Assembly: GCF_016888005.1 (NCBI RefSeq)
Contig: NZ_JAFDVE010000006.1
Coordinates: 1 to 43,048, forward strand
Direction of reading: 5' to 3'
DNA length: 43,048 bases
Source: Phycicoccus sp. CSK15P-2
Lineage (GTDB): Bacteria; Actinomycetota; Actinomycetes; Actinomycetales; Dermatophilaceae
A program made the translations under genes and the position numbers. Each line of letters begins with the position of its first letter. Within the stretch, counting starts at the first letter, position 1. Below, one piece after another: positions 23,854-32,776 of this stretch. The notes beneath the pieces are model-generated. The model was not told where the DNA came from and searched no databases. It saw only the letters and a program-made list of their open reading frames with translations.

Positions 23854-25616
23854 CCGACTCCCCCCAGCACACCGTCCCGGGTGCGCCGTCGCTCCACGCC
23901 GCGCAGCCCTCCACGGGCCGGCACCCGGCGAGCGACCCCGCCGACGGCCCCCTCTCCCACCGCCAGATCCTCCTGATCATCGCGGGCCTGATGATGGGGA
24001 TGTTCCTCGCGGCGCTCGACCAGACGATCGTCGCGACGTCCATCCGCACCATCGCCGACGACCTCCACGGCCTCGACCAGCAGGCCTGGGCCACGACCGC
24101 GTACCTCATCACCGCCACCATCGTCACGCCGCTGTACGGCAAGCTCGGCGACATCTACGGACGCAAGAACCTCTTCGTCCTCGCGATCTCGATCTTCATC
24201 GTCGGCTCGGCGCTGTCGTCCTTCGCCGGCTCGATGTACGGGCTCGCGGCGTTCCGGGCCGTGCAGGGCCTCGGCGCCGGCGGCCTGATGTCCCTGGCGC
24301 TCGCGATCATCGGCGACATCGTGCCGCCGCGGGAGCGGGCCAAGTACCAGGGCTACTTCCTCGCCGTGTTCGGTACGTCGAGTGTCGCCGGGCCGGTCAT
24401 CGGCGGCTTCTTCGCAGGCGCCGACAGCATCCTCGGCATCACCGGATGGCGGTGGGTGTTCCTCGTCAACGTGCCGATCGGGCTCGCCGCCCTCGTCGTC
24501 GTCACCCGTACCCTGCACCTCAGCCACCGGCGGCTCGACCACCGCATCGACTGGCTCGGGGCCACGCTGCTGTCCGCGACCCTCGTACCGCTGCTCGTCA
24601 TCCTCGAGCAGGGCCGCGAGTGGGGATGGACCTCGGGGCGCGCCTGGGTCGCCTACGCCGTCTCCGCGGTGGCTGCCGTCGCCTTCGTCCGGCAGGAGAC
24701 CCGGATGAAGGAGGAGGCGATCCTGCCGCTGCGGATCTTCCGCAACCGGACGGTCGGCGTCGCCTCGGCGGCCTCGGTCGTCATCGGCGTCGCGATGTTC
24801 GGCGGGCTCGCCGCGCTGCCGCTCTACCTCCAGATCGTCAAGGGCGCGACGCCCACCCAGGCCGGCCTCCAGCTCATCCCGCTCGTCGCCGGCATCATGG
24901 TCGGCTCCGTGGCATCGGGACAGATCATCTCCCGGACCGGTCGCTACCGGCTCTTCCCGATCATCGGCTCGGCGCTGCTCGTGGTCGGCCTGTTCGCCTT
25001 CCACTTCGTCCGGTACGACACCCCGCTGTGGCAGACGATGGTCGTCATGGTCGTGTTCGGCACCGGCCTCGGCTTCAACTTCCAGCCGCTCACCCTGGCG
25101 GTCCAGAACGCGGTCCCGGCACAGCAGATCGGCGTGGCGACCTCGACGGCGACGACGACCCGCCAGCTCGGCGGGACGATCGGCACCGCGGTGTTCCTCT
25201 CCATCCTGTTCTCGGCGGTCCCGGAGCGGATCACCGCTGCGTTGGAGCGCACTGCCCCCACCCCGGAGTTCCGGCAGGCGGTGGCCGAGGGCCTGCGGGC
25301 CCCGGCCGGGTCGGTGGACCACCAGGTGGCCTCCGCGATGCAGCAGGCAGCCGCAGGTGGGGACGCCGGAGCGGCCGCCGCGAGCGGGGTCCTGTCGGAC
25401 TCCTCGTTCCTCTCCCAGCTCGACCCGACGCTCGCGAAACCGTTCCTCGTCGGCTTCTCGGAGGCCATGGACCTCGTGTTCCTCGTCGGGGCAGGAGTCA
25501 TGCTCATCGGATTCTTGGTCATGACTTTCCTCCCGAACGTCGAGCTGAGGTCGAGTTCGGCTTACAGTGAGCGCGCCGGGGCACACGACGCCACCGAGCC
25601 GGCGGCCGCCGGGTGA
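23850..25616 (+). CDS. DHA2 family MFS multidrug exporter (EmrB/QacA type)
   Basis: A 588-residue proton-coupled exporter with about 14 helices. Diagnostic segments are helix 1 'GMFLAALDQTIVATSIRTIA', motif A 'GKLGDIYGRKNLFV', motif B 'FRAVQGLGAGGLMSLALAI' and motif C 'GTSSVAGPVIGGFF'. A variable extracellular insertion (about 445-510), rich in Ala and Gly, precedes the last helices, as is usual in this family. The first 35 residues are polar and cytoplasmic. It is coupled to the MarR gene and presumably derepressed by its substrates. A hairpin follows 45 bases after the stop codon. Confidence 0.93.
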   Translation: MTDSPQHTVPGAPSLHAAQPSTGRHPASDPADGPLSHRQILLIIAGLMMGMFLAALDQTIVATSIRTIADDLHGLDQQAWATTAYLITATIVTPLYGKLGDIYGRKNLFVLAISIFIVGSALSSFAGSMYGLAAFRAVQGLGAGGLMSLALAIIGDIVPPRERAKYQGYFLAVFGTSSVAGPVIGGFFAGADSILGITGWRWVFLVNVPIGLAALVVVTRTLHLSHRRLDHRIDWLGATLLSATLVPLLVILEQGREWGWTSGRAWVAYAVSAVAAVAFVRQETRMKEEAILPLRIFRNRTVGVASAASVVIGVAMFGGLAALPLYLQIVKGATPTQAGLQLIPLVAGIMVGSVASGQIISRTGRYRLFPIIGSALLVVGLFAFHFVRYDTPLWQTMVVMVVFGTGLGFNFQPLTLAVQNAVPAQQIGVATSTATTTRQLGGTIGTAVFLSILFSAVPERITAALERTAPTPEFRQAVAEGLRAPAGSVDHQVASAMQQAAAGGDAGAAAASGVLSDSSFLSQLDPTLAKPFLVGFSEAMDLVFLVGAGVMLIGFLVMTFLPNVELRSSSAYSERAGAHDATEPAAAG

Positions 25617-25660
25617 GGTGACGCATCACCGGCACGTCCGGTCATGTCCGGTCGAGCAAA

Positions 25661-25695
25661 GGAGGGCCGGTCCCGCATCGCGGGACCGGCCCTCC
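25661..25695. terminator. Bidirectional hairpin terminator
   Basis: A perfect 16-bp stem (25661-25676 with 25680-25695) and a 3-base loop between two convergent MFS genes. Confidence 0.85.
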
Positions 25696-25756
25696 GGTGT
25701 GTGCCCCGACGTGCACGCCCCCGGTGTATGTGTCGAGACACGGCCTCGGCGGCTGC

Positions 25757-26968
25757 TCAGACCTCGACGGGGACGCGGCGTGCGTCCTCCGCCCGCTCGA
25801 GTGCGCGGTAGCGCACGGCGACGATGCCCACGGCCACCAGCCCGGCGACCACCGGGACACCGTAGGCGCGCTGCGGACCCAGCCACTCGACCGCCCATCC
25901 GCCCACGACCGAGCCGGCGGAGATCCCGACGAGGATGCCGGTGACGGCCACGGCCATGCTCTCGGTCATCATCGCCCGGGGCACGAGCCGCTGGCACAGC
26001 GACAGCGCGGTGATGAGCATCGGCGCCGTGGCGGAGCCCGCGAGGAGCATGACGAGCGCCAGCTGCCAGGTCTCCGCCACGAGCAGGGCCGGCGCCTCGA
26101 GGACGGCCATCCCCGCCGCGGCGAGCAGCAGCCGCCGGGTGAGGGTCGATCGCATGACCCGGCTGCCCATGACGACGCCCGAGACCGTCGAGCCCACGGC
26201 GAACAGGCCGAGGACGAGACTCGCCCGCTCCTTGTGGCCGTCGGCCTCGGCGAACGCGACGGCGACGACCTCGTTGGCCCCGAAGATCACGCCCGTGAGC
26301 ACCAGCGTCCCCGCGACGACGGCGAGGCCGGGCCACCGGATGGCCAGGCCGGTGGGCCGGTCGGCGAGGGGGACCACCGGCGGCTCTGTGGCGGTCGACG
26401 ACAGGAAGACGACGGCGCCCACCGTGAAGAGCACCTGGGCCAGGACGAGCCCGGCCTCGGGGAACCACAGCGTCGGGACGAGCACCGCGAGCACCGGCCC
26501 CACGACGAAGGACGCCTCGTCCGCGACCTGCTCGAAGGACATCGCCGTGTGCAGCCGGTCCGGGTCGTCGCGGAAGATGTGCGCCCACCGGGCGCGGGAC
26601 ATCGGGCTGGGCTCGGGCAGGAACGCGCTGACGCCGTAGAGCACGAAGATCGTCCAGACCGGCGCACCGAGCCAGGAGGCGACGGCCACGGAGAGGCCGG
26701 TGACCGACGAGAGCAGCACGAACGGCAGGGCGACGCGTCGTTGGCCGTGCTTGTCGATGAACCGGCCGAGCACCGGACCGGCGACGGCCAGGACGGCCAA
26801 ACCGACTGCCGAGACGCCCCCGGCCAGTGCGTACGAGCCGTGCCGCTCGCTGACCATGACGACGACCGAGACTCCGAACATCGCCCCACCGACCCGTGAG
26901 AACGCGGTTCCGGCGACGAAGCGGCGCGCTCCGGGGACCTGGAAGAGCGGCGCGTAGGCGGACAGCAC
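25757..26968 (-). CDS. MFS transporter
   Basis: The product of about 403 residues has 12 predicted helices and belongs to the MFS group that begins '...APLFQVPGARRFVAGTAFSR'. The motif-A loop is 'GRFIDKHGQRRVALPF', and a second half-motif lies near 'GSTVSGVVMGSRVM'. I chose the GTG at 26968 because GAGG lies 5 bases upstream and it starts just before 'LSAYAPLF'. The frame remains open to 27136, but that part runs through degenerate repeats and is unlikely to be translated. GTGs at 26992 and 26995 are alternatives. The substrate is unknown. Confidence 0.82.
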   Translation of the reverse strand: MLSAYAPLFQVPGARRFVAGTAFSRVGGAMFGVSVVVMVSERHGSYALAGGVSAVGLAVLAVAGPVLGRFIDKHGQRRVALPFVLLSSVTGLSVAVASWLGAPVWTIFVLYGVSAFLPEPSPMSRARWAHIFRDDPDRLHTAMSFEQVADEASFVVGPVLAVLVPTLWFPEAGLVLAQVLFTVGAVVFLSSTATEPPVVPLADRPTGLAIRWPGLAVVAGTLVLTGVIFGANEVVAVAFAEADGHKERASLVLGLFAVGSTVSGVVMGSRVMRSTLTRRLLLAAAGMAVLEAPALLVAETWQLALVMLLAGSATAPMLITALSLCQRLVPRAMMTESMAVAVTGILVGISAGSVVGGWAVEWLGPQRAYGVPVVAGLVAVGIVAVRYRALERAEDARRVPVEV

Positions 26969-27057
26969 GGTGACCTCGGACGGGACGGCCACCACCTGGC
27001 ACGGCGGTGGGGCATGGGGAAGAACGGGAGCCTTCCATCCTCTCACCGGGGAGGTCC

Positions 27058-27185
27058 GGGCGGCGAACCGGTTTCGGGGGCCGAAGGGTTTCCGGCAGGC
27101 CAGCGGTTTCGGGGCCGCGGGGTTCGGGCGAATCACCGGCTTCGGGGGGCCGAGGTGGTTTCGGGCGGCGAACCGGTTCGAGGGC
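27058..27185. repeat. Degenerate tandem repeat, ~18-bp period
   Basis: Seven units of about 18 bases (one of 15) carry a GGTTTCGG-like core, at roughly 27072, 27090, 27108, 27123, 27141, 27159 and 27177. The 16-base string GGGCGGCGAACCGGTT occurs exactly at 27058 and 27163. It lies upstream of the MFS gene in a 524-base stretch (26969-27492) without a gene that I can support. Confidence 0.7.
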
Positions 27186-27266
27186 GCTGCCCGGTGCGGC
27201 CCGAGGATTCGTCACCCGGCTCCGGGAGAGCCTGGCTTCGTGAGCGGGGACACCCCCTGATCCTGG

Positions 27267-27303
27267 CCTGTGCTCTGCTTCTCCTGGCGAAGCAGAGCAC
27301 AGG
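27267..27303. terminator. Hairpin between two genes on the minus strand
   Basis: A perfect 15-bp stem (27267-27281 with 27289-27303) and a 7-base loop, about 190 bases downstream of the GcdH-like gene stop codon. It is probably the terminator of that gene's transcript. Confidence 0.6.
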
Positions 27304-27381
27304 GTCGGGGGAGGGGTGCTGACCGCTCGCAGGGCCGGCGTCGACGAGTGCCCCGGCAGGGGAGCGAGGGAGCCACGGCCC

Positions 27382-27397
27382 GGGGGGGGGGGGGGGG
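27382..27397 (+). other. G16 homopolymer
   Basis: Sixteen consecutive G residues in the non-coding stretch downstream of the GcdH-like gene. It could be natural or a sequencing/assembly artefact. Confidence 0.9.
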
Positions 27398-27492
27398 AAG
27401 GAGCCACTGTCTCCGGGGGCCGGGGACGTCCGCCCCTGAGGAACCGGCACCTCGGCGGCCTCGGGCGACCGGGGGCGTCGCTGGCCCGGTCC

Positions 27493-28695
27493 TCAGCGGA
27501 AGGCGGACTCGCCGGTGAGGGCCTGGCCGATCACGAGCGTGTGCATCTCGACCGTGCCCTCGTACGTGAGGACCGACTCGAGGTTGTTCGCGTGCCGCAT
27601 CACCGGGTACTCGCCGCTGACGCCGTTGCCGCCGAGGACGGTGCGCGCCGTGCGGCAGATCTCGATGGCCTTGCTGACGTTGTTGTACTTGCCCACCGAC
27701 ACCTGCTCCGGCCGCAGCCCGACGTCGTCCTTGCGGCGGCCCAAGTGCAGCGCGAGCAGCCGGCCGAGCTGGAGCTCGGTGGACATCTGCGCCAGCTTCG
27801 CCTGGGTCAGCTGGAAGCCACCGATCGGCCGGTCGAACTGGATGCGCTCGGTCGAGTAGCGCCGGGCCGCCTCGAGCGCCGTCCGCGCCGCGCCGAGGCA
27901 TCCCCAGATGATGCCGAAGCGCGCCTCGGTGAGGCAGCCGAGCGGCCCGCGCAGCCCGTGGACCTCGGGCAGCACGGCGTCCGCCGGCAGCCGCACACCG
28001 GAGAGGGACAGCTCGGCCGTGACCGACGCCCGCAGCGACATCTTGTTCTTGATCTCGTGCGCCTCGAAGCCCGGGGTGTCCGTGGGGACGACGAACCCGC
28101 GGATGCCGCCGTGCTCCTCGCCGGCGTTCGCCCAGACGACCGCGACATCGGCGATCGTGCCGTTCGTGATCCACAGCTTGCCGCCGTCGAGCACCCAGTC
28201 CTCACCGTCCCTGCGGGCCCTCGTCCGCATCGAGGCGGGGTCGGAGCCGTGGTCGGGCTCGGTGAGGCCGAAGCAGCCGATGGCCTCCCCCGCGGCCAGC
28301 CGGGGCAGCCACTCCTGCTTCTGCTCCTCGCTGCCGTAGGCGTGGATCGCGTACATCGCGAGGCTGCCCTGGACCGACACGAGCGAGCGGATGCCGGAGT
28401 CGCTCGCCTCGAGCTCGAGACAGGCCAGACCGTAGTCGACCGACGACATCCCCGCGCAGCCGTAGCCCTCGAGGTGCATGCCGAGCAGGCCGACCTTGCC
28501 GAACTCCTGCGCGAGCTCGCGCGCGACCGGGAGCTCGCCCTTCTCGTACCACTGCACGATGTGCGGCTCGACGAGGTCGTCGCAGACCTGCCGCACCGTG
28601 GCGCGGATCGCCTTCTCCTCGTCGGTGAGCATCGCGTCGACATCCACGATGTCCAGGGGGTCGGTGGGTCGCTTCGGCATCGTCGACGAGCTCAT
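27493..28695 (-). CDS. Acyl-CoA dehydrogenase, glutaryl-CoA dehydrogenase-like
   Basis: A 400-residue FAD enzyme of the GcdH subgroup, which oxidises (and in true GcdH decarboxylates) glutaryl-CoA in lysine/tryptophan breakdown. Hallmarks are 'LLGMHLEGYGCAGMSSVDYG', 'SLVSVQGSLAMYAI', 'CFGLTEPDHGSDPASM' and the C-terminal catalytic region 'TYEGTVEMHTLVIGQALTG' with its Glu. The alternative is a short-chain acyl-CoA dehydrogenase of related sequence. The ATG at 28695 begins a short polar leader. CATGAT lies 6 bases upstream, so a leaderless start is possible. It follows the Bkd operon after a 165-base gap that contains a large inverted repeat. Confidence 0.9.
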   Translation of the reverse strand: MSSSTMPKRPTDPLDIVDVDAMLTDEEKAIRATVRQVCDDLVEPHIVQWYEKGELPVARELAQEFGKVGLLGMHLEGYGCAGMSSVDYGLACLELEASDSGIRSLVSVQGSLAMYAIHAYGSEEQKQEWLPRLAAGEAIGCFGLTEPDHGSDPASMRTRARRDGEDWVLDGGKLWITNGTIADVAVVWANAGEEHGGIRGFVVPTDTPGFEAHEIKNKMSLRASVTAELSLSGVRLPADAVLPEVHGLRGPLGCLTEARFGIIWGCLGAARTALEAARRYSTERIQFDRPIGGFQLTQAKLAQMSTELQLGRLLALHLGRRKDDVGLRPEQVSVGKYNNVSKAIEICRTARTVLGGNGVSGEYPVMRHANNLESVLTYEGTVEMHTLVIGQALTGESAFR

Positions 28696-28789
28696 GCGCC
28701 CATCATGCCCCGCGGCCAGCGGTCCGGTCGGGGGGCGGTGAGCACAACCGTCGTCGTGCCCAGGGCCTCACCGCTCCCCCGACACGTCC

Positions 28790-28844
28790 CGCGAACGTGG
28801 GTGAACATTGCGCGGAAGGTGCCAGGTCTTCACCCACGTTCGCG
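28790..28844. repeat. Perfect 16-bp inverted repeat with 23-nt spacer
   Basis: Arms CGCGAACGTGGGTGAA (28790-28805) and its exact reverse complement (28829-28844) flank a 23-base spacer. It sits between the Rossmann-type gene stop (28861) and the GcdH-like start. Its geometry matches that of the repeat at 10933-10990, though the arm sequence differs. Confidence 0.8.
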
Positions 28845-28860
28845 ACGAGGGGAGGGCGGG

Positions 28861-30315
28861 TCAGCGGGCGGAGGCGGCGCCGAGGAGGGCCGCGAGACCG
28901 AGGGCGCTGCGTGGGTCGTAGGCGCAGCGCCACAACCCACCGTGCGCCGCGGCCCAGGCCTCGTCCTGCCACGGGTGGTCCTGCGCCGGGGGCCGGGCCA
29001 TGAGGTCGTGGACGAGCAGCGCCGCCATCAAGGTGTTCGCCGTGCCCGGCTCGAAGACCTCGACCCCGAAGCGGTGCGCCCCGGAGTACGCCGCCGCCAG
29101 CGCCCGGTTCTTCACGACCGACCGGGTGCGGGTGGGCGGCGCGACCTTGAACGACACCATGGTGCCGGACGCGCGGGCCGCCGTGGCCCGCCAGCGCTGG
29201 ACCCGCTTGGCGAGCAGGTAGTTGGGCCCCTGCTGCAGGACGACCGAGTCGTTGACACCAGGGTCGACGCCGGGCACGTAGTTGCGCCGCAGCAGCCGCC
29301 CGCCCGACAGCGTGCGCAGGGGCACCCGCAGCACCTTGGAGGTGCGGCGGTGCGCGTAGGAGTCGACCGACGCCTCGACGGCCTCGCTCGGGACGGCGAA
29401 GACGTCGGTGGGTGTCGCGAGGAAGGACAGTGCGGTGTCCGAGCGACGGCCGCGTACCGCCTCCGTCAGGGCATCCACCGCGGCGCTGACCCGGACGTTC
29501 GTCGCGCCGTCCGCGTAGACGTAGTTGCCGAGGACCAGCGACCCGTCCAGCCCCGCGACCCAGGCGGTGGCCGACGGGAGGTCGTGCAGGAGGTCGACCC
29601 CGGCGCGCGCCGCGAGGTCGTCCGAACCCGCCCGCACCGGCAGGAGGAGCCGACCGGCGAGCCCCGAGGTGTCGTCGAGGAGGCGGTGCCACAGGTCGCG
29701 TCGCGGAAGGTCGACCCCGGCGACGGTGGCGCCCCATCGCAGGAGCGAGCGCAGCGGCCCCATCTCGGCCGCCGCCCCGAGGACGACGAGGGTCCGGCCC
29801 TCGAGCCGCAGCCACTCGGGGTTCTCGAGCACTCGCGTCACGGCCTCGCGCAGGCCGGGCTCCACCACACCGCCCGCGACCCAGGTGTCGAGCTGGCGGC
29901 GCAGGTCGTCCCCGGCGAGCCGGTGGCCCCGGTACGGGATGGTGAGCGCGGTGTCGGGCCGCCCCGTGCCGCCGACCGTCTCGGTGCCGACGGTCGCGGG
30001 ACCGGACGGCTCGGCGACCGCCTCGGCGAGCGGACGGTCGTCGACGCCGTCGGGAGACCACCGCATCCGCTCGTGCACCGACGCCAGCCCGGCCTCGGCG
30101 ATACTGCGCGCATCGCCGTAGCTGGGCAGCCCGGCCTCCACGAGCCGGCGGAAATGGCCGAGGTAGCCGCTGCGCCAGTTCGTCTCCCGCTGGGCCGCCG
30201 TGGCGCCCACCGGGTCGACCGGGCGCAGCGCATCGGCCACCACGGCCCGTCCCGTGGACGACGTCGAGCGCCGCCCGTCGACCTGCGGGAAGACGACCCC
30301 GCGCTCACCCGCCAC
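28861..30315 (-). CDS. Conserved Rossmann-fold protein of unknown function in the Bkd operon
   Basis: A 484-residue protein whose family I cannot name. A nucleotide-binding-like strand-loop-helix is visible in 'GRTLVVLGAAAEMGPLRSLL' followed by 'GATVAGVDLPRRDLW' (acidic end of strand 2), about residues 172-207, as in NAD(P)-binding proteins. C-terminal to it are conserved-looking stretches ('NYVYADGATNVRVSAAVDAL', 'NYLLAKRVQRWRATAARASG') and a helical end ('ANTLMAALLVHDLMARPP'). No signal peptide is seen. The GTG start at 30315 is 3 bases after the E2 stop codon, so it is the fourth gene of the operon. Confidence 0.7.
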   Translation of the reverse strand: MAGERGVVFPQVDGRRSTSSTGRAVVADALRPVDPVGATAAQRETNWRSGYLGHFRRLVEAGLPSYGDARSIAEAGLASVHERMRWSPDGVDDRPLAEAVAEPSGPATVGTETVGGTGRPDTALTIPYRGHRLAGDDLRRQLDTWVAGGVVEPGLREAVTRVLENPEWLRLEGRTLVVLGAAAEMGPLRSLLRWGATVAGVDLPRRDLWHRLLDDTSGLAGRLLLPVRAGSDDLAARAGVDLLHDLPSATAWVAGLDGSLVLGNYVYADGATNVRVSAAVDALTEAVRGRRSDTALSFLATPTDVFAVPSEAVEASVDSYAHRRTSKVLRVPLRTLSGGRLLRRNYVPGVDPGVNDSVVLQQGPNYLLAKRVQRWRATAARASGTMVSFKVAPPTRTRSVVKNRALAAAYSGAHRFGVEVFEPGTANTLMAALLVHDLMARPPAQDHPWQDEAWAAAHGGLWRCAYDPRSALGLAALLGAASAR

Positions 30316-30318
30316 CCG

Positions 30319-31791
30319 TCAGCCCCAGACCAGCGCGCGGGACGGGTCGGACATCAGCGCCGCGACGTCCGCGAGGAGCCGCGAGCCGAGCTCGCCGTCG
30401 ACGAGGCGGTGGTCGAAGGACAGCGCGAGCGTCGTGACCCAGCGGGGCTCGATGCGCTCGTCCGCCCCGGTACCGACCACCCACGGCTTCCGGGTCACCG
30501 AGCCGAACGCGAGGATGGCCGACTCCCCGGGGTTGAGGATCGGCGTGCCGGCGTCGACCCCGAAGACCCCCACGTTGGTGATCGTGACCGTCCCGCCCGC
30601 CATGTCGGCCGGCAGGGTGCGGCCCTCGCGGGCCGTGGCCGTCAGGGCGGCGATGGCGTCGGCGAGCTCGCGCATCGACATCCGGTCGGCGTCCTTGACG
30701 TTCGGGACGACGAGCCCGCGTGGCGTGGCCGCGGCGATGCCGAGGTTGACGTAGTGCTTGAGGACGATCTCCTGGGCGTCCTCGTCCCAGCTCGCATTGG
30801 CCTCCGGGTTGCGGCGCAGCGCCACACAGAGCGCCTTGGCGAGGACGAGGAGCGGGGTGACCTTGACCCCCGCGAACTCCTTGTCGGCCTTGAGACGCTC
30901 GACGAGCTCCATCGTCGCGGTGACGTCGACGGTGACCCACTCGGTGACATGCGGCGCGGTGAACGCCGAGCCGACCATCGCCTGGGCGGTCATCCTCCGC
31001 ACGCCCTTGACAGGCACGCGGGTCTCGCGGGCGCCGCCGGACGCACTCGGCGCCGGTGCGGCCGTCGCCGCTCCGGCCGCGCCGCCCGACCCGGCGGCGG
31101 CCTCGACGTCGTCACGCGTCACGACCCCGCCGTCACCGGACGGCGGCACCGACCCGAGGTCGACGCCGAGGTCCTTGGCGAGCTTGCGCACCGGCGGCTT
31201 GGCCAGTGCCCGGCCCCGCTCCTCGGCCGGGCCACCCGCGGCCCTGGGGGCGGTGGGCTCGTGGTGCGGTTCGGGCTGCCGCACGGCGGGGCCGTCGCCG
31301 GCCCCACCGTCGAGCGAGGTCTGGACGGACGTGGCCTCGGCCGGGCGCCTGCGCGGTCGGCGGCGGGCCTCGGTCTGCTTGACGCCGTACCCGACGAGCA
31401 CCGCCGTCCGGCCGGACATCGCCCCGCCCGACTCGCCCTCCGCCGACAGGGCGGCGTCGGCGGCGGGTTCGGCACCGGTCTCGGGATCGGCGACGGCGAC
31501 GGGCTCGTCCGCCGGCTCCGGCTCCTCGGGCGGCTCCGCCGCGGCGTCCGCGCCGTCGTCGACCGTGATGATCGGGGTGCCGACCTCGACCGTGTCACCC
31601 TCGGCGACGAGCAGCTCGCCGACCGTGCCGGCGAAGGGCACGGGCAGCTCGACGAGCGACTTCGCGGTCTCGACCTCCACGACGACGTCGTTGACCTTCA
31701 CGGTGTCGCCGGGGGCGACGTGCCAGGTGACGATCTCGGCCTCGGTCAGACCCTCGCCGGGGTCGGGGAGCTTGAACTCACGGACAGCCAT
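30319..31791 (-). CDS. bkdC: 2-oxoacid dehydrogenase E2 (dihydrolipoamide acyltransferase)
   Basis: Acyltransferase core of a branched-chain (or related) 2-oxoacid dehydrogenase complex. In the 490-residue product the lipoyl domain covers 1-78 with lipoylated K44 in 'EVETAKSLVELP'. A long Ala/Pro/Glu-rich linker with the actinobacterial 'SGRTAVLVGYG' patch follows; the E3/E1-binding domain is about 198-231 ('KPPVRKLAKDLGVDLGSVPP'). The catalytic domain runs from about 255 to the end with the 'LSFDHRLVDGELGSRLL' His-Asp motif. It starts 13 bases after the E1-beta stop codon. The E3 subunit is not in the window. Confidence 0.93.
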   Translation of the reverse strand: MAVREFKLPDPGEGLTEAEIVTWHVAPGDTVKVNDVVVEVETAKSLVELPVPFAGTVGELLVAEGDTVEVGTPIITVDDGADAAAEPPEEPEPADEPVAVADPETGAEPAADAALSAEGESGGAMSGRTAVLVGYGVKQTEARRRPRRRPAEATSVQTSLDGGAGDGPAVRQPEPHHEPTAPRAAGGPAEERGRALAKPPVRKLAKDLGVDLGSVPPSGDGGVVTRDDVEAAAGSGGAAGAATAAPAPSASGGARETRVPVKGVRRMTAQAMVGSAFTAPHVTEWVTVDVTATMELVERLKADKEFAGVKVTPLLVLAKALCVALRRNPEANASWDEDAQEIVLKHYVNLGIAAATPRGLVVPNVKDADRMSMRELADAIAALTATAREGRTLPADMAGGTVTITNVGVFGVDAGTPILNPGESAILAFGSVTRKPWVVGTGADERIEPRWVTTLALSFDHRLVDGELGSRLLADVAALMSDPSRALVWG

Positions 31792-31804
31792 GGTGCACCG
31801 CCTC

Positions 31805-32776
31805 TCAGTAGGCCAGGGATCGGTCGACGGCGTCGAGCACGCGGTCGAGGTCGGGCAGGAAGTCCTCCTCGAGCCGGCTGGGCGGGTACGGCACGTTGTA
31901 GCCGCCCACCCGGAGCACCGGGGCCTCGAGGGCGTAGAACGCCTGCTCGGTGACCATGGCCGAGATCTCGGCACCGATGCCGAGGAAGGTGGACGCCTCG
32001 TGGACGACGACCGCCCGGCCGGTCCTGCGCACCGACGCGAGGACGGTGGCCTCGTCGAGCGGTGCGAGCGACCGGAGGTCGACGACCTCCACGGATCGCC
32101 CTTCCTCCTCCGCCGCCTGCGCCGCCTGCAGACAGGTCTTGACCATCGGCCCGTAGGCGAGGAGCGAGACGTCGGTGCCCTCGCGCATCACCCGGGCGGT
32201 CCCGAGCGCACCGTCCGGGCCGTCGCCGATCTCGCCCTTGTCCCAGTACCGCCGCTTGGGCTCGTAGAACACGACCGGGTCGTCGGTCTCGACGGCCTGC
32301 TGGATCATCCAGTGCGCGTCGTGCGGGTTCGAGCACACGGCCACCCGCAGCCCGGCGGTGTGCGCGAAGTAGCTCTCGTTGGACTCGCTGTGGTGCTCGA
32401 CCGCGCCGATGCCGCCGCCGAAGGGGATGCGGATGACGATCGGGACCGTGACCGCGCCGAGCGAGCGGGCCCGCAGCTTGGCGACCTGGCTGACGATGTG
32501 GTCGAAGGCGGGGTAGACGAACCCGTCGAACTGGATCTCGACGACCGGTCGGTAGCCGCGCAGCGCCATGCCGATCGCGGTGCCCATGATCCCGGCCTCG
32601 GCCAGCGGCGTGTCGATGACCCGGTCCTCGCCGAAGTCCTTCTGCAGCCCCTCGGTGACCCGGAAGACACCGCCGAGCTTGCCGATGTCCTCGCCCATGA
32701 GGACGACCTTGGGGTCCTTGTCCATCGCGGCCCGCAGGCCGGAGGTGATGCCCTTGGCGAGCGTCGTGGCGGCCAT
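31805..32776 (-). CDS. bkdB: 2-oxoacid dehydrogenase E1 component, beta subunit
   Basis: The 323-residue beta subunit of the thiamine-diphosphate E1 heterotetramer. Family features are 'LMGEDIGKLGGVFRVTEGL', 'DTPLAEAGIMGTAIGMALRG', 'GGGIGAVEHHSESNESYFAH' and 'VVHEASTFLGIGAEISAMV'. The start ATG overlaps the E1-alpha stop codon by one base (TGATG), which keeps the subunits stoichiometric. Sequence style fits the branched-chain/mycobacterial BkdB group better than pyruvate dehydrogenase, but the substrate is inferred. Confidence 0.93.
   Translation of the reverse strand: MAATTLAKGITSGLRAAMDKDPKVVLMGEDIGKLGGVFRVTEGLQKDFGEDRVIDTPLAEAGIMGTAIGMALRGYRPVVEIQFDGFVYPAFDHIVSQVAKLRARSLGAVTVPIVIRIPFGGGIGAVEHHSESNESYFAHTAGLRVAVCSNPHDAHWMIQQAVETDDPVVFYEPKRRYWDKGEIGDGPDGALGTARVMREGTDVSLLAYGPMVKTCLQAAQAAEEEGRSVEVVDLRSLAPLDEATVLASVRRTGRAVVVHEASTFLGIGAEISAMVTEQAFYALEAPVLRVGGYNVPYPPSRLEEDFLPDLDRVLDAVDRSLAY

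Noticed and set aside
26969-27136. N-terminal extension of the second MFS protein through the repeat region
   Set aside because: The extension is Pro/Arg-rich repeat translation without membrane or signal character, and a GAGG site supports the GTG at 26968.
27058-27185. CRISPR array
   Set aside because: The units are contiguous, degenerate and about 18 bases with no unique spacers, and there are no cas genes.
27316-31953. A 1545-codon open frame on the plus strand
   Set aside because: It runs antisense through the GcdH-like, Rossmann-type and E2 genes, all of which have clear protein motifs. In very GC-rich DNA, antisense frames stay open because stop codons are rare.
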